DNA of 64,000 bases from an uncultured Bacteroidia bacterium. Its GTDB lineage: Bacteria > Bacteroidota > Bacteroidia > Bacteroidales > UBA932. The notes below the pieces were generated by a model, which searched no databases, was not told where the DNA came from, and was given only the letters and a program-made list of their open reading frames with translations. Both the position numbers and the translations under genes were made by a program. Location of the stretch: assembly GCA_902762435.1 (NCBI GenBank), contig CACWOH010000007.1:62001-126000 (forward strand), read 5' to 3'. Positions 1 through 8,161 of this stretch are shown in pieces; position 1 is the first letter of the stretch, and each line of letters begins with the position of its first letter.

Positions 1-672
1 GACCGCATCTTCGGGCAGGAAGGCGTGCAGATCGTGCACCTGTCCGGCCTGATCGCCGCGCTGAGCCCCGACACCGGCAGGTTCTGCGTGGAGATCGCCC
101 GGGTTGCGAAGAAATACGGCACCCGCATCGCCTTCGACCTCAACTACCGCGCCTCCTTCTGGGCCGGCCGCGAACAGGAACTGCACGCGATCTTCTCGGA
201 GATCGCCTCCCTCGCCGACATCCTGATCGGCAACGAGGAGGACTTCCAGCTCGCCCTGGGCATCGAGGGACCCGAAGCCGGCGGCAGGGACCTCGCCGCC
301 AAGATCGAGGGATTCAAGGAAATGATCCGCCGGGTGAAGAAGGAGTATCCCGCTGCGAAGGTCTTTGCGACCACGCTCCGCCAGGTCCGGCACGCCAACA
401 GCCACAACTGGGGCGCCATCCTGTTGGAGGGCGACACCTGGCACGTGGTGGAGCCGCGCGAGATCCATGTCCTGGACCGCATCGGCGGGGGCGACGGTTT
501 CGTGGGCGGCCTGCTGTACGCCATCCTGCGGGGCTGGGAGCCCGAAAAGTGGGTGCAGTTCGGCTGGGCCACGGGCGCGCTTGCCACGACGATGCTGACC
601 GACTACGGCCAGCCGGCGGACGAAGAGCAGGTCTGGAGCATCTGGGAAGGAAACGCCCGCGTGAAAAGATAG
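1..672 (+). CDS. kdgK: 2-keto-3-deoxygluconate kinase, PfkB family (5' end outside window)
   Basis: This sugar kinase fragment is open from the first base of the window; about 223 C-terminal residues are present and the N-terminal lid and sugar-binding half is cut off. The C-terminal PfkB signature is clear (DRIGGGDGFVGG, at about 477-512), with the catalytic-base Asp inside GGGDGF, and the preceding stretch (ATTLRQVR, later NSHNWGA) is typical of KDG kinases of Bacteroidota. The family phosphorylates 2-keto-3-deoxygluconate to KDPG in hexuronate catabolism. It lies 3 nt upstream of a LarA-like gene and heads a five-gene operon for sugar acids. Substrate assignment rests on family resemblance and context. 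Confidence 0.8.
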   Translation, partial: DRIFGQEGVQIVHLSGLIAALSPDTGRFCVEIARVAKKYGTRIAFDLNYRASFWAGREQELHAIFSEIASLADILIGNEEDFQLALGIEGPEAGGRDLAAKIEGFKEMIRRVKKEYPAAKVFATTLRQVRHANSHNWGAILLEGDTWHVVEPREIHVLDRIGGGDGFVGGLLYAILRGWEPEKWVQFGWATGALATTMLTDYGQPADEEQVWSIWEGNARVKR

Positions 673-675
673 GAT

Positions 676-1956
676 ATGGTCTGGTACGAACGGGGTTCCG
701 AAACTGACGTCATCACCGCGGACGACATCCGCGCGGCGCTGAAGGACGTATTCGACCGGATGGGTCCCAGGCGGCGGGTCGTCGCCCTGCCGCCGGATTT
801 CACCCGCCTGAACTCCTTCGCCGGGCCCATCACCGAGATGATCTATGACTACTTCGGCGACGCCCTCACCGACGTGATGCCGGCCCTCGGCACCCATTCC
901 CCGATGAGTCCGGAGCAGATCCGGACGATGTTCGGCCACGTGCCCGCGGACCGCTTCCGCGTGCACGACTGGCGCCACGACGTGGTGACGGTGGGGGAGG
1001 TGCCCGCCTCGTATCTGCACGAAGTGTCCGAAGGAAAGGTGGATTACAGCTGGCCCGCGCAGGTGAACAAGCTCCTGCTCGAGCCGGACGTGGACCTCAT
1101 CCTGTCCGTGGGGCAGGTCGTGCCCCACGAGGTCATCGGCATGGCGAACTATACCAAGAACCTCTTCGTGGGCGTGGGCGGTTCCGCCGGCATCAACAAG
1201 AGCCATTACCTCGGCGCCACCTACGGCATGGAACGCATCATGGGCCGCGCCTGGAGCCCGGTGCGCGACGTGATGGAATACGCCCGCACGCACTTCATCC
1301 CGCAGCTCCCGGTCGTGTATGTGCTGACCGTCCGCGCGAAGGATCAGACGAGTGGGGAGATGGTTACGCGCGGCCTTTTCATCGGCGACGACTTTGAATG
1401 TTTCCGCAAGGCGGCCGAACTGTCGCTGGAAGTCAACTTCATCCTGCTGGACCGCGAAATCCGCAAGTGCATCGTTTACCTGGACCCCGAAGAGTTCAAG
1501 AGCACCTGGCTCGGCAACAAGAGCATCTACCGCACCCGGATGGCGCTCGCCGACGGGGCGGAACTGATCGTCGTGGCCCCGGGCCTGAAGGAGTTCGGCG
1601 AGGACGCCGCCATCGACGCCCTGATCCGGAAATACGGCTACAAAGGCACCCCGTATATCCTGGAGGCCACCCGGGCGAACCGCGACCTGCAGGACAACCT
1701 CAGCGCGTCCGCCCACCTCATCCACGGTTCCTCCGAGGGCCGTTTCACGATTACCTACTGCCCGGGGCCGGAGATGTCCCGCGAGGAAATCGAGGGCGTC
1801 GGCTTCCGTTACGGCTCGCTGGGCGGGCTGCTCGCGCGCTATCCGCTCGAGGCGCTGAAGGACGGCTGGAACACGATGCCGGACGGCGAGGAAATCTACT
1901 ACATCTCCAACCCGGCCCTCGGCCTGTGGGCCTATAGGGAAAGATTCAAGGACTGA
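676..1956 (+). CDS. LarA-superfamily nickel-dependent racemase/epimerase (probable sugar-acid 2-epimerase)
   Basis: A 426-residue protein of the lactate racemase superfamily (DUF2088 N-terminal half). Visible motifs are DFTR (41-44), GTHS with His74, PHEVIGM with His151, then Lys161 and His177. The His151-Lys161-His177 spacing (10 and 26 residues) equals that of His174-Lys184-His200 in Lactobacillus LarA, the residues that bind the nickel-pincer nucleotide and nickel, so the cofactor site looks complete. Known superfamily members racemise or epimerise 2-hydroxyacids, including lactate, malate and gluconate. Sitting between KDG kinase and 6-phosphogluconate dehydrogenase, a sugar-acid substrate such as gluconate/mannonate is more likely than lactate; this is inference. 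The cofactor genes larB, larC and larE are not in the window. Confidence 0.75.
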   Translation: MVWYERGSETDVITADDIRAALKDVFDRMGPRRRVVALPPDFTRLNSFAGPITEMIYDYFGDALTDVMPALGTHSPMSPEQIRTMFGHVPADRFRVHDWRHDVVTVGEVPASYLHEVSEGKVDYSWPAQVNKLLLEPDVDLILSVGQVVPHEVIGMANYTKNLFVGVGGSAGINKSHYLGATYGMERIMGRAWSPVRDVMEYARTHFIPQLPVVYVLTVRAKDQTSGEMVTRGLFIGDDFECFRKAAELSLEVNFILLDREIRKCIVYLDPEEFKSTWLGNKSIYRTRMALADGAELIVVAPGLKEFGEDAAIDALIRKYGYKGTPYILEATRANRDLQDNLSASAHLIHGSSEGRFTITYCPGPEMSREEIEGVGFRYGSLGGLLARYPLEALKDGWNTMPDGEEIYYISNPALGLWAYRERFKD

Positions 1957-1958
1957 AT

Positions 1959-3092
1959 ATGAAAATCGTCTGCGACAACAAGATACCGTTCCTCCGCGGG
2001 GTGTTCGAGCCTTACGCGGAGGTGGTGTACCTGCCCGGCAGGGAAACGACCCCCGGCGTGGTCCGCGATGCGGACGCGGTCGTGACCCGTACCCGCACGA
2101 AATGTGACGCGGCCCTGCTGGACGGCTCTTCCGTAAAGGTGATCGCCACCGCCACGATCGGCTTCGACCACATCGACACCGCCTGGTGCGAGGCGCACGG
2201 CATCCTGTGGCGCAACGCCCCGGGCTGCAACTCGTGGTCCGTCAAGCAGTACATCGGCGCCGCCCTCTGCGTGCTGGCCCGCCGCCACGGCCTGCGCCTT
2301 TCCGAAATGACGCTCGGCGTCGTGGGCGTGGGCAACGTGGGGAGCAAGGTCGCGAAGACGGCCGAAGCGCTGGGGATGCGCGTGCTGCTGTGCGATCCGC
2401 CCCGTGCCCGCCGCGAAGGCCCGGACGGCTTTGTCGGCCTGGACGAACTGGTGGAGCGGAGCGATATCGTCACGCTGCACGTCCCGCTCTCCCGTGAGGG
2501 GGAGGACGCCACCTGGCACCTCTTCGACGCGGCCCGGCTCGCCGCGATGCGCCCGGATCAGATCCTGATCAACTCTTCCCGCGGCCCCGTGGTGGACAAT
2601 CCCGCCCTGAAGGCCGCCCTGCAGGCGAAGGCCCTGCGCGCCGCCGTGCTGGATGTGTGGGAGGGGGAGCCGGAGCCCGACCCCGGCCTGATGTCGCTGC
2701 TGGACATCGCCACCCCGCACATCGCCGGCTACAGCGCCGACGGCAAGGCGAACGGCACGATGAGCAGCGTACGCACCGTCGCATCGGTGCTCGGCCTGCC
2801 GCTGACGGACTGGCGCCCGGACGGCATCCCGGCCCCTGCGCAGCCGCTGGACTTTACCCTCGACGCTGCCGGCAAGGACCTGCAGGCGGTGCTCTCCGAG
2901 GCGCTGCTCTACACCTACGACATCCTTGCGGACGACCGGGCGCTGCGCGCGGACCCCGCCGCCTTCGAGCGGCTGCGCGGCGACTATCCAATCCGTCGCG
3001 AGCCCGCCGCCTTCACCCTCCGGCTGCGTGGCGGCAGCGCGGAGATGGCCGCGCGCCTCTCCGAGCTTGGATTCCAAGTAATTATGGATTAA
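1959..3092 (+). CDS. pdxB: 4-phosphoerythronate dehydrogenase
   Basis: A 377-residue D-2-hydroxyacid dehydrogenase of PdxB type, matching the usual family length. It begins with the PdxB-like CDNKIPF, has the Rossmann glycine motif GVVGVGNVGS near residue 125, the family segment ATIGFDHID and the long C-terminal PdxB dimerisation domain after about residue 285. PdxB oxidises 4-phospho-D-erythronate in the DXP-dependent route to pyridoxal 5'-phosphate. The start is 2 nt after the LarA-like stop, so it is co-transcribed with sugar-acid genes. Erythronate-4-phosphate derives from the pentose phosphate pathway, which may explain the company of gnd. C-terminal domain and length make other hydroxyacid dehydrogenases unlikely. 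Confidence 0.88.
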   Translation: MKIVCDNKIPFLRGVFEPYAEVVYLPGRETTPGVVRDADAVVTRTRTKCDAALLDGSSVKVIATATIGFDHIDTAWCEAHGILWRNAPGCNSWSVKQYIGAALCVLARRHGLRLSEMTLGVVGVGNVGSKVAKTAEALGMRVLLCDPPRARREGPDGFVGLDELVERSDIVTLHVPLSREGEDATWHLFDAARLAAMRPDQILINSSRGPVVDNPALKAALQAKALRAAVLDVWEGEPEPDPGLMSLLDIATPHIAGYSADGKANGTMSSVRTVASVLGLPLTDWRPDGIPAPAQPLDFTLDAAGKDLQAVLSEALLYTYDILADDRALRADPAAFERLRGDYPIRREPAAFTLRLRGGSAEMAARLSELGFQVIMD

Positions 3093-3106
3093 ATAGATAG
3101 CAAGAA

Positions 3107-4564
3107 ATGCAAGAAAAATCTGACATCGGACTGATCGGCCTCGCCGTCATGGGCGAGAACCTGGTCCTGAACATGGAAAGCAAGGGCTTCCGCGTAAGCG
3201 TGTTCAACCGCACGGTGGAAAAGGTGGACCGCTTCCTGGAAGGCCGCGGCAAGGGGAAGAACGTCTATGGCGCCCATTCCCTCGAAGATTTCGTGGGCTC
3301 CCTGAAGAGCCCCCGCCGGGTGTTCCTGATGGTGAAGGCCGGCGCGGCCGTGGACGACTTCATCGAGAAGCTCATTCCGGTCCTCGACCCGGGCGACATC
3401 ATCATCGACGGCGGCAACTCCCACTTCCCGGACACCGCCCGCCGCACCGCCTACGTGGAGAGCAAGGGCCTGCTGTACATCGGCACCGGCGTGTCCGGCG
3501 GCGAGGAAGGCGCCCTGAAGGGCCCTTCGATGATGCCCGGCGGCTCTCCCGCCGCGTGGCCGTACGTCAAGCCCATCTTCCAGGGCATCTGCGCCAAGGT
3601 GGCGGACGGGTCGCCCTGCTGCGACTGGGTGGGCGAAGGCGGTGCCGGCCACTTCGTCAAGATGGTCCACAACGGCATCGAGTACGGCGACATCCAGCTC
3701 ATCTGCGAGTGCTACCAGATCATGAAGGACATCCTGGGAATGAGCAACGAGGAGATGCACGAGACCTTCGCCGAGTGGAACCGGGGCGACCTGGACAGCT
3801 ACCTCATCGAGATTACCCGCGACATCCTCGCCAAGAAGGATGAAGACGGCCGCTACGTGCTTGATTACATCCTCGACACGGCCGGCCAGAAAGGCACCGG
3901 CAAGTGGACGGCGGTGGCTGCCCTCGACGCCGGCGTGCCCCTGACGCTGATCGGGGAGTCCGTCTTTGCGCGCTGCCTGTCCGCCCAGAAGGAGGAGCGC
4001 GTGGCCGCGTCCGGCATCCTGGCCGGCCCGAAGCCCGCGAAATACACCGGCGACCGCGCGGCCTTCCTGGAGGACCTCCGCCGGGCGCTCTTCGCCGCCA
4101 AGGTGGTGTCCTATGCGCAGGGGTACGCCCTGATGCGCGCCGCCGCGAAGGAATACGGCTGGAAGCTGAACTACGGCGGCATCGCCCTGATGTGGCGCGG
4201 CGGCTGCATCATCCGCAGCGTGTTCCTAGGCAAGATCAAGGAAGCCTTCGACAAGAACCCGGACATCGCCAACATCCTGCTGGATCCCTACTTCTGCGGG
4301 AAGCTCTCCGAGGCGCAGCAGGGATGGCGCAACGTGCTCTGCACGGCGATGCAGAACGGCGTGCCCGCACCCTGCATGACCGCCGGCCTGCAGTACTACG
4401 ACGGCTATCGCTGCGGACGCCTGCCGGCCAACCTGCTGCAGGCCCAGCGCGACTTCTTCGGCGCCCATACCTACGAGCGCACCGACCGCCCGCGCGGCGA
4501 GTTCTTCCATACGAACTGGACCGGCCACGGCGGAAGTACGATCTCTTCCACCTATAACGCATAA
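3107..4564 (+). CDS. gnd: 6-phosphogluconate dehydrogenase (decarboxylating)
   Basis: A full-length 485-residue Gnd. The N-terminal Rossmann domain has GLAVMGENL and then NRT, the pattern of NADP-using enzymes; IDGGNSHF and GTGVSGGEEGA are the substrate-binding and family signatures near residues 103 and 126, and the helical domain carries GAGHFVKMVHNGIEY with the catalytic Lys. The product is ribulose 5-phosphate plus CO2 and NADPH. It follows pdxB by 14 nt and precedes the tagaturonate-epimerase-like gene by 12 nt. Its presence in a hexuronate-type operon suggests that 6-phosphogluconate is made from an incoming sugar acid, not only through glucose-6-phosphate. Confidence 0.95.
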   Translation: MQEKSDIGLIGLAVMGENLVLNMESKGFRVSVFNRTVEKVDRFLEGRGKGKNVYGAHSLEDFVGSLKSPRRVFLMVKAGAAVDDFIEKLIPVLDPGDIIIDGGNSHFPDTARRTAYVESKGLLYIGTGVSGGEEGALKGPSMMPGGSPAAWPYVKPIFQGICAKVADGSPCCDWVGEGGAGHFVKMVHNGIEYGDIQLICECYQIMKDILGMSNEEMHETFAEWNRGDLDSYLIEITRDILAKKDEDGRYVLDYILDTAGQKGTGKWTAVAALDAGVPLTLIGESVFARCLSAQKEERVAASGILAGPKPAKYTGDRAAFLEDLRRALFAAKVVSYAQGYALMRAAAKEYGWKLNYGGIALMWRGGCIIRSVFLGKIKEAFDKNPDIANILLDPYFCGKLSEAQQGWRNVLCTAMQNGVPAPCMTAGLQYYDGYRCGRLPANLLQAQRDFFGAHTYERTDRPRGEFFHTNWTGHGGSTISSTYNA

Positions 4565-4576
4565 CAGGCAGACATC

Positions 4577-5719
4577 ATGAAAATCGGGAAATACTCATTC
4601 GGCGTGGGCGACCGTTTCGCCCGCGAAGGCGTCAACCAGCTCCGGGCCCTCGTCGAGGCCGAGCAGAAGTTCGGCGTGCACTTCGTCCCGGTGTGGAACA
4701 AATCCAACCGCGAACACCAGATCGTCGGCACCGAGCCGATGGAAACCCGCCGCGAGGCCGACGCCGCCGTGGCGGCCCTCGGCTACCAGGGGCAGTACTT
4801 CGTGGACGCCGACCACATCAACCTCGGCAACGTGGACCGCTTCATAGAAGCTTCCGACTTCTTCACCATCGACGTCGCCGACTACATCGGCCACACCGGT
4901 TCGATGGAAGAGCGTTTCCTCCCGGCCATCCGGGAGGCCGGTCGTATCTACCGCCACATCGCGGAGAAGAAGGGCGCGGACAACTTCGTGACGGAAGTCT
5001 CGATGGACGAAGTGGACGAGGCGCAGACGCCCGAGGAACTCCGCTACATCCTCCGGGAGATAGCCCGGGAGGGGATTCCCGTGCAGACCATCGCGCCCAA
5101 GTTCACCGGCCGCTTCAACAAGGGTGTGGACTATCGCGGCGACATCGCGCAGTTCGAGCGGGAGTTCGAGCAGGACCTGCTCGTCATCGACGAGGCGGTG
5201 AAAACCTGCGGCCTGCCCGACAACCTCAAGCTCTCGATCCACTCCGGGTCTGACAAATTCTCCATCTATCCCGTCATGGGGCGGCTGATCCGCAAGTACG
5301 ACAAGGGCATCCACATCAAGACCGCCGGCACCACCTGGCTCGAGGAGAACATCGGCCTCGCCGTGGCGGATCCCGACGCCCTCCGGCTTGCCAAGAAGAT
5401 CTACGTGAACGCCCTCGGCCGGATGGAAGAACTGGCCGTGCCGTACGCCACCGTCATCGACATCGACGCGGCGGCGCTGCCTTCACCGGAAGAAGTGGAA
5501 AGCTGGGATGCCGAAACCTATGCCCGCACGCTGCGGCACAATCCCTCGGATCCGCTCTACAACCCGTCCTTCCGGCAGCTCATCCACGTCAGCTACAAGA
5601 TTGCCGCCGAACTCGGCGACGAGTTCTACCCGGCGTTGGAGAAGCACACGGACGTCATCGGCCGCGAGATTACCGAGAACCTCTGCGACCGGCACATCCG
5701 CCGTCTGTTCGGAGAATGA
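4577..5719 (+). CDS. uxaE: Tagaturonate epimerase family protein (UxaE-like)
   Basis: A 380-residue cytosolic protein resembling the UxaE family, which interconverts tagaturonate and fructuronate so that galacturonate carbon can enter the mannonate/KDG route. Supporting features are the conserved KFTGRFNKG (near 178) and LSIHSGSDKFSIYP (near 222) segments, the His/Asp-rich VDADHINLGN (near 77), and co-transcription with KDG kinase. No signal peptide or membrane segment is present. It is shorter than the characterised thermophilic enzyme as I recall it, so the name is from family resemblance and context. The stop lies 1 nt from the end of the convergent fabD, with no obvious hairpin between them. 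Confidence 0.65.
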   Translation: MKIGKYSFGVGDRFAREGVNQLRALVEAEQKFGVHFVPVWNKSNREHQIVGTEPMETRREADAAVAALGYQGQYFVDADHINLGNVDRFIEASDFFTIDVADYIGHTGSMEERFLPAIREAGRIYRHIAEKKGADNFVTEVSMDEVDEAQTPEELRYILREIAREGIPVQTIAPKFTGRFNKGVDYRGDIAQFEREFEQDLLVIDEAVKTCGLPDNLKLSIHSGSDKFSIYPVMGRLIRKYDKGIHIKTAGTTWLEENIGLAVADPDALRLAKKIYVNALGRMEELAVPYATVIDIDAAALPSPEEVESWDAETYARTLRHNPSDPLYNPSFRQLIHVSYKIAAELGDEFYPALEKHTDVIGREITENLCDRHIRRLFGE

Positions 5720-5720
5720 A

Positions 5721-6605
5721 CTAGAGGATGACGACTTCCGCCCCCGCGGCGGACGCAATCCGTTTTACGAGGCCCTGGAGCACCGCTCCGGGGCCTATTT
5801 CCTGGAAGGAGGTGGCTCCGTCCGCGAGCATGTTCTTGACCGACTGGGTCCAGCGGACCGGGGAGGTGAGCTGCAGCAGGAGGTTGTCCTTGATGCGCTG
5901 CGGGTCCGTCTCCGGCTGGGCGGTGACGTTCTGATAGATGGGGCAGCGCGGCGTGCGGACCTCCGTGCGCTCGATGGCCTTGGCCAGCTCCACGCGGGCG
6001 GGTTCCATCAGCGGGGAGTGGAAGGCGCCGCTGACGCTCAGCGGCAGGGCGCGCTTCGCCCCGGCGGCCTTCATCGCCTCGCAGGCGCGGGCTACGGCTT
6101 CCTTCTCGCCGGAGATGACCACCTGGCCGTCGCAGTTGTAGTTGGCGGGAATGACGATCCCCTCGGTGGCGGCGCAGATTTCCTCGACCTTTTCGGTGGG
6201 CAGGGCGATCACCGCGGCCATCGTGCCGGGCACCTGCTCGCAGCATTTCTGCATCTCGCTGGCACGCACTGCCACCAGGCGCAAGGCGTCTTCAAAGGCG
6301 ACGGCGCCGGCCGCCACGAGGGCGGAGAACTCGCCGAGGGAGTGGCCGCCGACCATGTCGGGGGCGGGGAGGCCTTCGGTGCAGAGGGCGGTTGCGACCG
6401 AGTGCAGGAAGATGGCGGGCTGGGTCACGCGGGTGGCGCGGAGGTCCTCGTCGCTGCCTTCGAACATCACGTCCGTGAGGCGGAAGCCGAGTATCTCGTT
6501 GGCGCGCTCCATCAGTTCGCGTGCCTTTTCGTTGGTGTCATAAAGGTCTTTTCCCATTCCCGGGAACTGCGACCCCTGGCCGGGGAAAACATAGGCTATC
6601 TTCAT
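5721..6605 (-). CDS. fabD: Malonyl-CoA:ACP transacylase
   Basis: A 294-residue FabD with the N-terminal FPGQGSQFPGMG (7-18), nucleophile Ser89 in GGHSLGE, and catalytic His196 in SGAFHSPLM; all expected landmarks are present. It loads malonate onto acyl carrier protein for fatty acid synthesis. The frame stays open upstream, but the start at 6605 (MKIAYVFPG) is the family start; the extra upstream residues come from the tRNA and flavodoxin region and are unrelated. A Bacteroides-type box (TAAATTTG, minus strand, 6651-6644) is placed correctly for this start. It is convergent with uxaE and divergent from the tRNA-Arg gene. Confidence 0.95.
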   Translation of the reverse strand: MKIAYVFPGQGSQFPGMGKDLYDTNEKARELMERANEILGFRLTDVMFEGSDEDLRATRVTQPAIFLHSVATALCTEGLPAPDMVGGHSLGEFSALVAAGAVAFEDALRLVAVRASEMQKCCEQVPGTMAAVIALPTEKVEEICAATEGIVIPANYNCDGQVVISGEKEAVARACEAMKAAGAKRALPLSVSGAFHSPLMEPARVELAKAIERTEVRTPRCPIYQNVTAQPETDPQRIKDNLLLQLTSPVRWTQSVKNMLADGATSFQEIGPGAVLQGLVKRIASAAGAEVVIL

Positions 6606-6643
6606 AGTATCTGCGTTTTTCAAATTCCTTTTGGTTTGCGCCG

Positions 6644-6651
6644 CAAATTTA
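6644..6651 (-). promoter_or_regulatory. Bacteroides-type -7 box of fabD
   Basis: On the minus strand this reads TAAATTTG, matching TAnnTTTG, and predicts a leader of about 35 nt before fabD. No clear -33 box is present; its expected place falls inside the promoter of the divergent tRNA gene. Confidence 0.5.
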
Positions 6652-6662
6652 CAAAAAAAGCG

Positions 6663-6670
6663 TATATTTG
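6663..6670 (+). promoter_or_regulatory. Bacteroides-type -7 box of tRNA-Arg
   Basis: TATATTTG matches TAnnTTTG and ends 17 nt before the tRNA. A possible -33 TTTG lies at 6635-6638, at a slightly long spacing of 24 nt. It is interleaved with the fabD promoter on the opposite strand. Confidence 0.5.
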
Positions 6671-6686
6671 CAGTCCCTACGGGAAT

Positions 6687-6758
6687 GCCCCTGTAGTTTA
6701 ATGGATAAAATTTCGGATTCCGGTTCCGACGATAGGCGTTCGATTCGCCTCGGGGGTA
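6687..6758 (+). tRNA. tRNA-Arg (anticodon CCG)
   Basis: A full cloverleaf folds by hand: acceptor stem GCCCCTG/CGGGGGT with discriminator A at 6758, D arm GTTT/AAAT, anticodon stem TCGGA/TCCGA with loop TTCCGGT giving anticodon CCG at 6720-6722, and T stem AGGCG/CGCCT with loop TTCGATT. It decodes CGG. CCA is not encoded (the next bases are CAA), which is usual in Bacteroidota. A hairpin terminator follows immediately at 6760-6790. Confidence 0.95.
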
Positions 6759-6759
6759 C

Positions 6760-6790
6760 AAAAAAGGCAAGCATTCCGCTTGCCTTTTTT
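6760..6790. terminator. Bidirectional intrinsic terminator between tRNA-Arg and flavodoxin gene
   Basis: Perfect 13-bp stem AAAAAAGGCAAGC (6760-6772) / GCTTGCCTTTTTT (6778-6790) with a 5-nt loop. The A and T tracts give a U-run in either direction, so it can end both the tRNA transcript and the convergent flavodoxin transcript. Confidence 0.85.
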
Positions 6791-6808
6791 CGTCATGGCC
6801 GGGGGGGA

Positions 6809-7351
6809 TTACTCCAGGCCTTCGGCCCACTTGCGGATCTGTTCCTTGGAGGCGCCGTTCAGCGTCTTGCCGTCCTTCCAGGCGATCTTCGGGTAGGCGG
6901 CCTTGAAGTCGGCGTTGGCCTTGTCGATGGTGCTGCCGCCGGAGGTGGCGAAGAAGATGACGGTCTTGCCTTCGAAACCATACGTTTCGATGAACGTGTT
7001 GATGATCGTGGGGGCCGTGTACCACCAGACCGGGAATCCGATGAAGATGCGGTCATAGGCATCCGCATCCGTCAGGTCCTTGATGATGGCGGGACGGGAG
7101 TTCTTGTCCTGCATCTCCACGCTGCTGCGGGACTGTCTGTTCCGCCAGTCGAGGTCGGCTGCGGTGTACTGCACCTCGGGCTGGATCTCGTAAAGGGTGG
7201 CGCCGGTCACTTCGGCAAGGTCGGCCGCCACGGCCTCGGTGGTGCCGGTGGCGGAAAAGTAGGCTACCAGTGTTTTCATGTCATTTTTCTTTTGTGCGCA
7301 GGAGGGCAATACGATTGCCAGCGCGGTTAATACCAAAAAGAGTCGTCTCAT
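6809..7351 (-). CDS. Flavodoxin-like lipoprotein
   Basis: A 180-residue protein with an N-terminal signal and lipobox (VLPSC, Cys18), then a short flavodoxin fold from about residue 25. The FMN phosphate loop SATGTTE is near 33-39, and GFPVWWYTAP and TSGGST correspond to the isoalloxazine-binding loops. Flavodoxins are normally cytoplasmic electron carriers; here the signal peptide implies a membrane-anchored, extracytoplasmic form. A second ATG at codon 25 (MKTLVAYFSAT) would give a cytoplasmic form, so both starts should be considered. A related lipoprotein flavodoxin lies at 14604-15428. The redox partner is unknown. Confidence 0.8.
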   Translation of the reverse strand: MRRLFLVLTALAIVLPSCAQKKNDMKTLVAYFSATGTTEAVAADLAEVTGATLYEIQPEVQYTAADLDWRNRQSRSSVEMQDKNSRPAIIKDLTDADAYDRIFIGFPVWWYTAPTIINTFIETYGFEGKTVIFFATSGGSTIDKANADFKAAYPKIAWKDGKTLNGASKEQIRKWAEGLE

Positions 7352-7444
7352 GTGGTTAATTTTCTGCGAAGGTACGAATAATTCTTTTTCTTCTTTATTT
7401 TTGTAGGGGTAATCAAGCGTATTTACGCCTGGGATGACACGTCA

Positions 7445-8161
7445 ATGAACGCAGAAGACGGCAATATCCTGTATCGGGAGATGCTTTCCCGCCGCGATCC
7501 TTCGCAGGTGGCCGGCCTGATGCGCTTCTTCAAGACGGGGCCGGGCCAGTACGGCGAGGGCGATGGATTTCTGGGAATCAAGGTCCCCGTGACGCGGGAG
7601 GTGGTCAGGGCTTGCTGGAAGGAACTGGGATTTGGGGAGTTGGAAACGTGCATCCGCAGCGGGTACCACGAAGTGCGCCTGGCCGCCCTGCTGTCCCTGG
7701 TCGAGATCTTCAGCCATGCCGGGAAGGATCCGGATCTGCAGCGGCAGTGCGTCGATTTCTACCTCTCCCATACGCAGTTCATCAACAATTGGGACCTGGT
7801 GGACCTGTCGTGCTACAAGCTGCTGGGCGCGTGGCTGCTGGACAAGGACCGGACCCTGCTCTATGACCTGGCCCGGAACGGAAAGAGCCTCTGGGAGCAG
7901 CGCATCGGCATCGTGAGCACCATGCAGTTCATCCGGAACGGGCAGCTGGATGATACCTTCGCCATCGCCGACATCCTCCTGCATCACCCGCACGACCTGA
8001 TCCACAAGGCGGTGGGCTGGCTGCTCCGCGAAGCGGGCAAGCGGGATGAGGCGGCCCTGAAGGCCTTCCTGGCACCCCGCTTCCGCACGATGCCCCGCAC
8101 GATGCTGCGCTATGCCATCGAAAAGTTCCCCGAAGGGGAGCGTAAACTATACTTATCATGA
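7445..8161 (+). CDS. DNA alkylation repair protein, AlkD-like
   Basis: A 238-residue all-helical protein of the AlkD/AlkC family, built of HEAT-like repeats that grip alkylated DNA and excise N3/N7-alkylpurines. The family landmarks are the KTGPGQYGEGD and FLGIKVPVTR segments near residues 24-42, EVRLAALLSLVEIF near 75-90, and NNWDLVDLSC near 115, which contains the Trp-Asp pair lining the lesion site. Length is typical. A TATTTTTG box at 7396-7403 could drive it. The stop overlaps the start of the next gene by 4 nt (ATGA), so the two are probably translationally coupled even though the neighbour is a lipoprotein. Confidence 0.85.
   Translation: MNAEDGNILYREMLSRRDPSQVAGLMRFFKTGPGQYGEGDGFLGIKVPVTREVVRACWKELGFGELETCIRSGYHEVRLAALLSLVEIFSHAGKDPDLQRQCVDFYLSHTQFINNWDLVDLSCYKLLGAWLLDKDRTLLYDLARNGKSLWEQRIGIVSTMQFIRNGQLDDTFAIADILLHHPHDLIHKAVGWLLREAGKRDEAALKAFLAPRFRTMPRTMLRYAIEKFPEGERKLYLS

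Noticed and set aside
6606..7025. N-terminal extension of FabD by about 140 residues
   Set aside because: The extra stretch translates antisense of the flavodoxin gene region and the tRNA; the family start and a promoter box fit 6605.
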